Shown here in pieces: positions 10,859 to 21,300 of a stretch of 29,267 nt of DNA. The stretch spans positions 3,488 to 32,754 of the forward strand of contig JAIPMN010003045.1 in the NCBI GenBank assembly GCA_020650975.1. Reading direction: 5' to 3'. How positions within the stretch are numbered: position 1 is the stretch's first letter; every line of letters starts with the position of its first letter. A model generated the notes under the pieces. The model was not told the DNA's origin. It ran no database searches and saw only the letters and a program-made list of their open reading frames with translations. The stretch is from Apostichopus californicus (taxonomy: Eukaryota; Echinodermata; Holothuroidea; Aspidochirotida; Stichopodidae). The position numbers and the translations under genes were made by a program.

Positions 10859-13232
10859 GAGAGAGACCTTTTTTTTATCAACCTGGGCTTTGACAGTTTG
10901 ATTTAAGACACCTTGATATAGTCAAATGGAAGTAAAAGACATAAGGTGTTTCAAATTGTGATATCTTCTCGATGATGATGGTTATGTGACTGCCAGATCT
11001 TCGTACTCGAGCAGAAATGGGTTTCATGAGCAGAAATGGAAAATTTTACTTGCTTGCTCATGGAGAAACTGTGAATTTCACAAGTTACTTGACAATATGG
11101 TTGTACTAGGTCACAACAGTACATAATATTAACTTGTTATTTATTACGCTTACCTTTGTCAATGGTTCCAAGGATTTATAACGTACCTGTGAAAGAAAGA
11201 AACCTCATCGGTAACGATCAATTTATGGCACCTGTGATGTCATCAATGATCCCTCGCAAGATTCTAAAATTCTGAAGAAAAAAGGTTTCAAAATACATAT
11301 TTGGGAGAATCCTAACAGTCTAAAGTATTCCTAGAAATAGTCCAAACAATGCACAGGTTAATGAGGTGCTTTGATTAGACAATTTGTAACGATGATATTG
11401 ACTGATTTAATCAGGTTTCCTATAAACTTTATGATTCAGAATAGGATGTGGTGTGACTGCTTGTAAAGAGTTTCGATTCAATTTGTTATAAAAAAGAAAG
11501 TTACCATCTGTTCATGAGGAACTGAGTAGTGCCATTGATTCACCTTCAGTTGAATCCATGTGCACCCACAGGCTAATTAGCTACAAGTTTTGTCATTTTT
11601 GAGTGGGGAAAAAAGGAAAAACTCTCTACCATTGATTCAGAAATACATCATTATGCACTAATGATACAATAGTAAACAATTTGATGCATCAGGAAATACC
11701 AAGATTTGCTAAACATTTTGGTAATGAGATGCTGTACATCTACTAAGAATGTTACCCATTGATTAGGGAGGGGGGGGGTTAGCCTAATTGTTTACGGGCC
11801 CAGAATCGTTACGTAATAGGGTCCGAGATGCCATAGGGGTCACTAAAGTTGAGGTGTTGAAGGTTTTCATTTCCCACTGGTCACAAAAGTTGCTAGTGTT
11901 GTCTGAGATGCCAAATGAGACGATTGTTTCAAGGCACCAGTGTCTTCGGTTGGATCTCTGAGCCGGTATCAATTTATGCCACAGTCCACCGCTACTGCCA
12001 TTAAATGTTATCAGAGGCCATGTAAATGTTGCCATAATATGGAGGAAAAAAAACATTCTTTAGCTTATGCAAAACCTTGATATCAAATGATATGGATTTT
12101 TATCAAAATAATTGATCTGAAAGTTTCTATTATAGATATGGTGAATTCAAATCAGGATCCAATTAATTTTGCACTTCAAAGTTATATTTATCACTTGGAA
12201 TAATAACGGAGGTAGTCTCAATTGTACTTCGGGTTATTGCTGTTTTTTAAGTACACGTTTTTGAAATGATTACATAAACTATAGAATATTATCGTGAAAT
12301 TGAGTAATAATATTGTGTAAAAAATATAAGAAAAATGTTCTATATCTAAAAAGAGATATTATCTTTGGTATTCTTTCATCCGTTGTGTGACAGCAAAATT
12401 GACTCATCTCGAGGGTGCAACGAGGTTTCTCAGCATCTGCATGAGCAAGACTGATGTTGCTTTTGTTCTTAGGCAAGATGGGATCTCTAAGAATGAATGA
12501 CCAATTGAGAAGCTTCAGTTCTCTCATTAACATCTCAAATTATCAAACGTTTTTTTTCCATTTATTTTTTATCTGTTTTTGTAGGGGGGGGCAGGGTATT
12601 TTGAGTCATGAAATGACTCTCGCTGATGTGGTAAGTGGTGATACTGGGGCCTGTAGTCAGCTTGTGAAATTTGGAAGGGCAAAATGTTTGTTTGGAGGGG
12701 CAACGTTATTGTTCGAGGGGTCCATTGCTGGAACCAGTAAATTTGGAGGAGAAAAAATGGGGGGAATAATTGACATTTTGAGGGGCCTTGCCCCAGAATG
12801 CCCCCCCCCCCATGGTTACAGTGATGCTGACCTAAAATAAGTCTGGGATGGTAAAGTGTAGTGTCATACCAATTTGTTGTGGGGGTTGAGGTGGGGGAGG
12901 GGGCACAGTTGCTCCTAAGTAACTCCAGAAAAGTACTAATGTTATACTTACATAATGGATCAATGAACTTGTTTCATATTGATTCAATTTTTGTAGGGGG
13001 GAGGGTGGAGGTGGAATTTCCAACAGTAGATAGTAAAATGACCATTTCACCTGACTATCACTGTCATATTGCCTGTGTTGGGCTCTCAGCTCATTTCTGT
13101 TAAGTTGTGCAATCCAACCTGGTCAAATCTTTGAGGCTGCAACTAACACGGTCAAATTTTGTCTTGTAAGAGCAAAGTTATTGTAAGCCTACTTTCAATA
13201 TTTCATCAATAGAGTGCATGTGTTTACTGACA

Positions 13233-13284
13233 TTAAGGCAAACTTATGCAAAAGGGCAAACTTAAGGCAAACTTATGCAAAAGG
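13233..13284. repeat. Short direct repeat in atrophin 3' UTR
   Basis: The 22-base string TTAAGGCAAACTTATGCAAA plus AG occurs twice, at 13233 and 13262, 29 bases apart, with a partial copy between. Confidence 0.85.
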
Positions 13285-14118
13285 TGTTATAACGAGTTAG
13301 AAATATGGTCACTAAATGGAATGACTCCAAAGTAATTATTGCATGGTTTTCGCAGGGCAACACAGTGACCCACATAACCAGACTGTAGCCAGGCCGGTGC
13401 ACAGGGGAGCCGCATCAACCCCCCCCCCCCCACCTCAACTCTGCAACAATCAAGTGTAGAAAAACTGTAGTTACAGGACTCTAATATTATGTCCCTCCTT
13501 AAATTGTTGCAGCCCCTTGCTACATTTCTGGCTACTGGCCGGCAGGTAACAACACAACTTCAGCTAACAAATTTATTCTAAGATACAAAGTGACTAATTA
13601 CAATACTGGAAATTGGTCTTTCAAACATGTCTAATTTTTATCTATTAAATATTTCATTACCTAAACCTGCAAGCCTAAAAAATGTTGTGTCTACTTTTTT
13701 TTCTTCCTGATACTGAAATCAATTTTTTTTTTGTACAAAGTTTGTGTTGGTTAAATGGCATCCTTAGCTGTTAATAATGACCAAAACTCAAAACATAATA
13801 ACCTTGTTGTGGGCTGTGATAATTCAGTGCCTATCTTTTAAATGAATGGTTTTAACATTGACTGCATTTTTTGGAAGGTCCTTAGTTTTCTTCTCAAAAT
13901 TTAAGCATGTGAAAACATGCTCATCACACTTGTCAAAGGTAGTTAATTTTCTGGCATGATTTTCAAGGGACAATTTCAATGCCACTGAACATATCAAGGC
14001 AGAGAATTTTTAATCATTTTCTGATCATGCTATTGATTAAGTAATATTATTATTATTATGAATATTTTTGTTGTATGTAAATTAATTCATTCTTTCTGGT
14101 CTTCTTTCTCATGTACAG

Positions 14119-14124
14119 AAATAA
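14119..14124 (+). terminator. Candidate poly(A) signal of atrophin
   Basis: Canonical AATAAA, with a TGTATTTATTTGTA stretch directly after it and a GT-rich region about 40 bases further on. It is the first exact hexamer after the stop at 10858. A second plus-strand AATAAA lies at 15516-15521. Confidence 0.5.
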
Positions 14125-14140
14125 ATGTATTTATTTGTAC

Positions 14141-16031
14141 ATTATTGCCTTGCAGCACTTTGTGAAATTGTCATTTTTGTCGTTCATCCAAACCATCATT
14201 TCAGATGGGCATTTAATCTCCATTTCAACTAATTAATTAATAGATTTTTTATGTATCTTTTGGGCTTTGGCTAGTTGTACTGAATGAAGCAAAGATAGAT
14301 AACAAAAAATTCCATATTGTCATATAGTCCACAGTTACTCCTTTCTTTCAAGACAAACTTGTTTCCATGGGGCATGAAGTTTGTGAAATAATGATCTTAT
14401 CTAAATCCCTGTTGTTCAAAGTGTAGGTCACAATACTGTTACACCATTTTGCAACCAAGAGCCCTTATACATATCAAAACTTCTCAAAGGGGAAGGAGAG
14501 TACATCCTGCCATTATACCTTTTCCCTAGGCTACAACATCAGCTACTGGAGGGAGGGCCAAGCCCTCAAAGTTATAAAACTGGAGATTCTCCTCCCCTAT
14601 TCCTTAAAAAACCAGACGATTTACAAAAAAAAACTTTCTTTAAGGGTGTGAAGACCCCCGCAAAAAGAAACGTCTAATGCTGGTAATCTGACCTAGTTTC
14701 GAATGAGGTGTAACAGAAGTGTTAGACACCACCATCGATCCCAGAAAATTCACACAACTTGCTACCGTCAGTAATTAGACACTAGTGTACAGTCAGTACA
14801 TACAGCTGCAGTCAATACCCACAACACAGTGTACATAGCAGCGATGGCCATCTCAGGTCCAGATAAAAGATAACAAGGTATCACGTTTCATTACAGAAAG
14901 TTAACTTTTTCAGATGGCCGCACACGATTTGGGGCGAGTCTTCAATGCCTTTAAGTCAAGTAAAGTTTGTAACACAATTAAATTCCACGTAACTCATTTG
15001 TTTTAACGGTTTCAGATTTTTGCACTTAGAGATTTGAAGATTCCATCCAGATTCGATCGGATGCACAAAACCGTGAGCTCAACTGACCTTTCACCTCCAC
15101 AAACATCAATACAATACTCGGGGTATTCGATCAAATGATGCAAAAACTCATGTATCGTATTGATACCTTTTTTTTCGATACAATTTTATTTTAAGAAGAA
15201 CAGGTAGCACAGGATCAGATAAAAAATTCCCAAATGGTAAGTTTCTCATGAGAGGATTGAAACTGAGGAAGTTGGATACATCAAAGTAAAATGAGTGATG
15301 GAATATTTGTAAAGACCAAAAAATTAATATGGCCACCGAAAATATTCTGATCACTGTTTATGTATTACATCAATTAACAATCTGTTAATCTCTTAATGAA
15401 TAACATGGCAAGAACTTACTTTCTCCTCAACATTCAACAAGCATTCCATTTTCTCTTTCTCTTTTACTGTTTCTCTCTCACATTGTGTTGTATAGTCTGA
15501 TGGATGCAATCATGTAATAAAGGATTTTACCCAGGAGTTTTAACCTGGGCAAGCCAAAGTCCAGTACTTGTGTTCTTGGCCAAGTGTATCAGAGTGCCAC
15601 TTGATATTGACTATATTAACCATTTTACAAACCTAAGTGTTTAAATTAGTTTCACCTACAACTTGATGTTGTCGATACCATTGAAAGCCAGCCGATGGTA
15701 CACAGCTGTTTTGGATATTACAATCCTTCACCGTGAAGATAATTACTGAATTATGCAAACGGTATTCCAGGGGTTGCCAGATTTGTCAAACGACTGCTTA
15801 CCACCTCTAGAACCTCACAAACACAGCAACATCTCATCCAAGGTTAATGTATGGAATGTTAGTTTGTTGGTGAAGGATCAAAATGTATTTTTGCATGTAT
15901 GGGTGCGTGCTTGTGTTTGTGTGAGAGATAACCAGCATCTTTTTACAAGTGCTAACTGTATTCCATAATTAACTTGTGATTCAGTCAAATTCTGTTTAGC
16001 AAGCTGTCAGGATTACCAGTCCGCAACTTCT
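14141..16031. other. Intergenic interval, nothing recognised
   Basis: AT-rich spacer between the convergent genes. I saw no coding exon supported by similarity, no RNA gene and no clear mobile element. A second plus-strand AATAAA is at 15516-15521. Confidence 0.55.
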
Positions 16032-16624
16032 ACTAATTAACCAGTAATGAGATAACCAGCAGATAACCATGTATCATCTTACAGTATCTGTTTCCCGACT
16101 AATTAACCAGTAGTGAGATAACCAGCAGATAACCATGTATCATCTTACAGTATCTGTTTCCCGACTAATTAACCAGTAACGCGATAACCAGCAGATAACC
16201 ATGTATCATCTTACAGTATCCGATTCCCGACTAATTAACCAGTAACGAGATAACCAGCAGATAACCATGTATCATCTTACAGTATCCGTTTCCGACTAAT
16301 TAACCAGTAATGAGATAACCAGTAGATAACCATGTATCATCTTACAGTATCCGTTTCCCGACTAATTAACCAGTAATGAGATAACCAGTAGATAACCATG
16401 TATCATCTTACAGTATCCGTTTCCCGACTAATTAACCAGTAATGAGATAACCAGCAGATAACCATGTATCATCTTACAGTATCTGTTTCCCGACTAATTA
16501 ACCAGTAACGAGATAACCAGCAGATAACCATGTATCATCTTACAGTATCTGTTTCCCGACTAATTAACCAGTAGTGAGATAACCAGCAGATAACCATGTA
16601 TCATCTTACAGTATCCGTTTCCCC
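16032..16624. repeat. Nine-copy 66-bp tandem satellite
   Basis: Units start at 16032, 16098, 16164, 16230, 16295, 16361, 16427, 16493 and 16559. All are 66 bp except the fourth (65). Each starts ACTAATTAACCAG and ends CAGTATCYGTTTCCCG. Within a unit, TAACCA recurs three times, so the 66-mer itself looks built from a shorter module. Copies differ at only a few positions. All six frames are closed, and unlike a CRISPR array there are no unique spacers. Confidence 0.98.
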
Positions 16625-17783
16625 AGATCCTCTTGCTACTGTGTGGTTCTTGCTAATAACAACCTGTACATATACATATTAGACAATTGGCGACTACATT
16701 TCCGAAAAAAAAGGAAAAAAAGGATAAAAGATTACATCAGAATGAATTTCCTGTCCATTCTGTCTGGTCCAGAATAGCCTCAAATCATGTCTAAATAATT
16801 ATTTTATTTTACCAAACTGTCCTTCAAATAATGGCAAAAACAACAAATTCCTGATCTTCTCCTGGGCTATGAAGTTCTGGCTATGAGGACACCATATCTA
16901 TAGTAGCTGTAGTCCATTCTATAATAAAAATTCATAAAACAAGCCCAAAAAATTCTGCTCTACTTGAATAACAATTCAACCATTGACAAAAAAACGGGGA
17001 AAATGCAAGAAAAGTAGTAAATATGATCCGCGAAATATCGGACCGATAGAGAAGGTTATTTCCACGCGTGTCTGTTTTCTTGGTAGTATACACATCATAC
17101 TATTATGGTACAATTCATAGTTAATACCTTCTGACTTCGACTATGATCAATGAAACATGAACTTCAAGAATTTTGAAACTACAACAAACAAAAAACACAG
17201 AATAAAAAAACCTAAATCAAAATCAAGAAGTAACCAAAAATGAACTCTGTTGAATCGATCCAAAACTAGCTATAACAAGCTGCAACTTTGAAAATATAAG
17301 GGCAAAATGAACTCACCTTGTTCCTTAGGAGATGTCTTTTTTAAGACATTGAAATTTCAGCCAACAACAGATGCAGACTTACAAAAGTACAATTTTGATT
17401 TTCACAAACCAACGTGTACAATGTTCGACACACATAAACCGTCTCTGATGGACAATTGCAAGAAATTGTAATCAAATGCTTGAACCGAAATAAACGTAAA
17501 ATGACACATAAATGTTTTGCACTTACATGGATGGATTATTTATAAAGTCCCTTGACTCCCTCGAAAAAATATTTTTGAAAGAACTCTCATTGCAAAATAG
17601 CCGACAGAAAGTAAGAATTTGACTGTTTTGTATTAAATTAGTAATCCTTACTTTTGACAAATTTGTTGTCGTTTTAAATACTATACAATGATGTCCAGAC
17701 ATTTCTTCTGTTTTAATGCTTACATATATATGACACATGATCACTGAACAAAGAGGATAGCCTTCTTCAAGAGCTACACTTAC
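16625..17783. other. Intergenic / possible Mlf downstream sequence
   Basis: AT-rich. Several donor-like GTAAGT or GTGAGT strings occur on the minus strand (for example next to 17318 and 17525), but I could not pair them with convincing acceptors or coding frames. A minus-strand AATAAA is at 16803-16808. Confidence 0.45.
17712..17717 (-). terminator. Candidate poly(A) signal of Mlf (ATTAAA)
   Basis: The minus strand reads ATTAAA here, about 0.55 kb past the stop. A canonical minus-strand AATAAA is at 16803-16808, about 1.46 kb past the stop. Which one is used cannot be decided from sequence. Confidence 0.3.
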
Positions 17784-17939
17784 TTGAGGGCGGGGTAGTC
17801 GTAGAGGGGGGAGGGGAGGGGTGAGGAGATGGGGCAGTGCTATGACACAATAAATGTTGGTTTTTATCCACTGTCACTGTCAATAAATCCTCTTCCGTTT
17901 CGTCTTGTTCACTCTTAAAATAAATGGAGGCTGTTGACA
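17784..17939 (-). other. Orphan exon-like open segment downstream of Mlf
   Basis: This is an open frame without an ATG, bounded by an AG (GATGCAG ending at 17940) and a strong GTAAGTG donor at 17783. It reads SEQDETEEDLLTVTVDKNQ, then HSTAPSPHPSPPSTTTPP: acidic, then Ser/Thr/Pro-rich. It is 156 nt and phase 1 on both sides. The polypyrimidine tract before the AG is weak. It could be an exon of an alternative Mlf transcript, part of another minus-strand gene, or chance. Confidence 0.3.
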
Positions 17940-18263
17940 CTGCATCTTTTTCATTGGTTAACTAATTAATTCAAATGTAAAATACTACAAATCAAAAGTT
18001 TATCATTCACTTTAGATTATTTTACAAGTGTCTCTAATTCTCTTGTTTACTTTTTTATACATTTCCAAAGACTCACATAAGTTTGAAGAGATCTGAGGGT
18101 TACAGTAAACTAAGACCCGCAGAAGTAGGTGAAAGTTCCAAATGCACAACCGATTTACTTGAGAAAAGCGAATTGAATGCCTGTGCATCCTTGAAAAACA
18201 TTGACCTCTATTTTGCCACCAGGACAGTCGACAGAAATCACTACGGGAAACGACGACATTCCG

Positions 18264-18351
18264 TTAAACTTCGTGGAATTCGGTCCGTTTCCTCCCGCGG
18301 CCTGGCGCTTGCGGCCGGCCGAGGTGGTCATCTTCTTCTCGTTCGCGATAC
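18264..18351 (-). CDS. Mlf: Mlf terminal coding exon 8
   Basis: Acceptor CATTTTCAG ending at 18352; stop TAA at 18266-18264. Joined in phase 2 it reads SYREREEDDHLGRPQAPGRG, then RKRTEFHEV. The resulting 259-residue total fits the family. The segment is GC- and CpG-rich, and a second frame is also open through it (see findings), so this tail is the least certain part of the gene. Confidence 0.7.
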
Positions 18352-21300
18352 CTGAAAATGAAACCGGCACATTCTGTAAGCATTCAAGTTGCTTGCTCCT
18401 TGAGTGTGATTAATATTATATACAAAATGTGTTCTGGGCAACGAAATGCTCAAAATCCAATGGAATCTGATTTTTTCTCACTGCTTGATTTAATTCTTTT
18501 TTCTTTTAATTTAATTAGATCCATTATAATTCTGATATTTTAACTACACTGTTGGTCTAAATTGTCAGAGTGTGATGTATCGACTGAAAAAAAAGTCGTC
18601 TAAAAAGAGAATATAGCTAGGAAAGCTGTTTCCATCATCGGATGAATAAAGTTAATACTCACGATGGCCCCTGGTCAATTGCTAATGGTTGTCCCCTGTG
18701 CGTGTGTGAGTCTCTATGACGATGAAACCGGGACGTCCTCTGCTTGAATTCTTGGTCAAATCTCCCAGCGTCAGCTGTTTCAAAGGAGGACAAGAAAGGT
18801 TTGTCATTTATCGTCATGATTTTTAACAAAATTGCACATATAGCAAGAAAACATGACGTTATATACGAGGCAAAATGGAATGGGCATCAATTTGAAAATA
18901 TTGCTAAATTTTTCAAAATTTATGCATTACTTCAAACTTCATTGTAGGAAAAGACCCATGGTCTGCAACTTATGGGTGGCGATCCAATGTTTGGGTTGCG
19001 AAGGATTTTTTTGAGTTTCGAAAATCGTGGGAAATGTCAACTTTAGCTTAGGCTTAACCGATCACTGACGAAGAAAAGGTGGACTAACAACGTCGATTGT
19101 GTCGAGCATCTGTTTGTACTACAAAGTTTTTAAACTGTGCACCAATATCAGGATTGTTTTGCCACATCTTCGAGCCAGGGTCAACGAACTTGTGGCAAGG
19201 AAAACCAAACGAACCGTCTGCTGGGAGAGACAAACTTTCTTGTTCTTGCGGCCATCAGATTTCTTTACTCACTACTGATTTTGTATCAAACGATTTTCAA
19301 ATTTCACATAAATGCCTCATCTAAAGCACATTGCATACGGAATACTAACAATTCCTACCATGCTTAAATGTGATTGTTTTTAAAAAAAAAATTTATATCC
19401 ATCATGACATATCTTGAGCATTTTCTATTTCATATAAGAGTCAAGAAAGATTGGATATTGCAAAAACAAATCGTCCCAACATAAATATGTCCATAATGAT
19501 GCAAGTTCAAATTGTCTCGATCTGCAGAAATTTTTACATTCGTAAGTTTACAAAAGGGAGTGAGGTCAGGTGTGCGAGTCCCTTTTTTTCTCCGAAATGA
19601 AAAAAAAAATGGTATCTTACTTTCATCCAAGTTCACAAATTCTTGGTTTTCTTCCATTTGACCGGACTTGATATCTTTTTTCTTCTCAACTTTATGCTCT
19701 CTGTCTCCTGTAGTACAATGTATAATAGAACAGTGATGATAAACAACATGTTGCATGGTTAAAACAAAATATTTAAACAGTTAACTGGCAAGGAATGAAA
19801 GTTCTTTTGCATAACAAAACACTCCAGCCATGTCATGTAGGGATGAGCCTGGGGTAAAAAAAAATATCACGGAACTTTGCAAAAATTACGGTATAGGCTC
19901 CAGTTTGTGTATGCTATAGTGTGTTAGGATAATAGTTTTTGTCCCCGAGGTAGAAAAGAAATCACGGATATTCCGCGAATTCGCGGAAAAAGCTCATGTC
20001 TGGGGATGGGTCCTTATCCTTTTAACAGAACTTACTAGTCTGATCTGGGATATGAGTCAGCAATTTGCCTACTATATGTCAGGAATATGTTATTTGAAAA
20101 ACACACAACATTTCCGGCTAAGGAATTTCACCACACGCACTTTGGTTTATTCGTGAAAGACAAATGTAAGCAGACGATAAGCTGGTTCCAAAATGCTGCA
20201 GCGCACGTTCTTCGCGAGTATTAAGAAGAATACCCGATATCAGGAAATGGTATGAACATCTCGTGCGGATTCTCAAAACGTTGCACTGGTTACCGTTTTG
20301 GTGAAATTTAAAAATCATTCTCTAAACTCGGGGGAAGGCACTCGATAATATCGCCGCACCACACTACATAAAAGAAACTTCTACGTCCGTATGTCCCAAC
20401 TCGTAGATGGAGGTCTTCCGAATAAATTGCTTTTTAATTTTTCTCAGATACTCTTCAAATTAAGGTAATTGTTCAATTGTTCTGTTTGGTTTCACATCTT
20501 TGGAACAAACTTCCACTTGACCTTCGTTGATGTCATTGTCTCAGTTAGTTCACGGTCTGTCTTTGGTGTCGCCATTTTCAGTTCTTTAACATTTTTGGTA
20601 TTCTGTTTTTTTCTCTTCATATCCCGCACTTGAAATAGGTTTTTTGCAGATAGATGGCGTATTATAAATTCTGTATAATTATTATTATTATTATCATTGT
20701 TATTAAGCAGACACTGACATGAAATAACAGTTTTGCTGAAAGAGAAAAAAATAATTGGTTTTGACTAGAAATAGAATGAAATCAATGACATTGCACAGTT
20801 CTAAGAAGAGCTGTTATCGGTGTTACCCAGCGTCTTTGTTGTCACACAGACCAGAACGATCGACACTCACTTACCTTGAGATTTGGCCTTGCATAATCAT
20901 ATACCGTGACAGAATTGCAAATTTTATCCAGCTTGGCAATGTATGCACTACTCCATTAAGGTATAGTTGCCGTGGATTACAGAACTGACATTTCCCACAG
21001 AAACTTATAAAGAATACCTGTACACTACATTCTTCATTGGGGGGTAAAAGACAATTGAAACTGACTACAAAATTACTCTACGTACTTCGAGTAAACAAGA
21101 GATATATACTTTCATAGCATTTTGAAAGGAATTTGCAGTATATAAGTTGATTGAATGTAGGGTGAGGTGGGATATTTACTTCAGTACAACAATCCAATCA
21201 GTTGCTTCTGTTGTAGTGGTCATCAGCAAGACGACTCTTTTCTCTATATAATTCACTCGATTCTCTTACCGATTTTGTGGGAAATGGCCATTTTCTGCGT

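Larger units (their letters stand above)
10859..14140 (+). other. Probable atrophin 3' UTR
   Basis: This follows the atrophin stop and contains no credible coding exon. The first perfect AATAAA on this strand after the stop is at 14119-14124, followed by T/GT-rich sequence, so a 3' UTR of about 3.3 kb is inferred. Earlier ATTAAA variants at 12000-12005 and 13644-13649 could give shorter forms. Several G-rich runs (near 11767, 12584 and 12997) and a C-run near 13420 lie inside. The open frame at 12454-12840 is G-run low complexity and is not called. Confidence 0.5.
19708..21269. other. Mlf intron 5
   Basis: Holds the LINE remnant (20160-20708) and an 18-bp perfect palindrome (19971-19988). 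A GTAAGTGAG donor-like string on the minus strand near 20875 has no matching family exon. Confidence 0.7.

Noticed and set aside
12454-12840. 128-codon plus-strand open frame in the atrophin 3' UTR
   Set aside because: Glycine-rich because of poly-G runs; no recognisable domain and no splice structure.
13370-13560. Possible second hAT-like MITE (GTAGCCAG motifs in inverted orientation around a C-run)
   Set aside because: Only about eight bases of the presumed ends match, and no target duplication could be found.
15400-15500. Possible minus-strand exon with Lys/Glu-rich reading ending at a GTAAGT near 15418
   Set aside because: No acceptable acceptor with a polypyrimidine tract; composition alone explains the Lys/Glu run.
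16032-16624. CRISPR array
   Set aside because: The whole 66-bp unit is repeated with no unique spacers, and this is an animal genome; it is a tandem satellite.
20750-20988. Extra Mlf exon ending at the minus-strand CTCAAG-GTAAGTGAG near 20875
   Set aside because: Exons 5 and 6 join directly in phase across a conserved family block (SHKI-GDREH), leaving no room for it; no conserved sequence seen.
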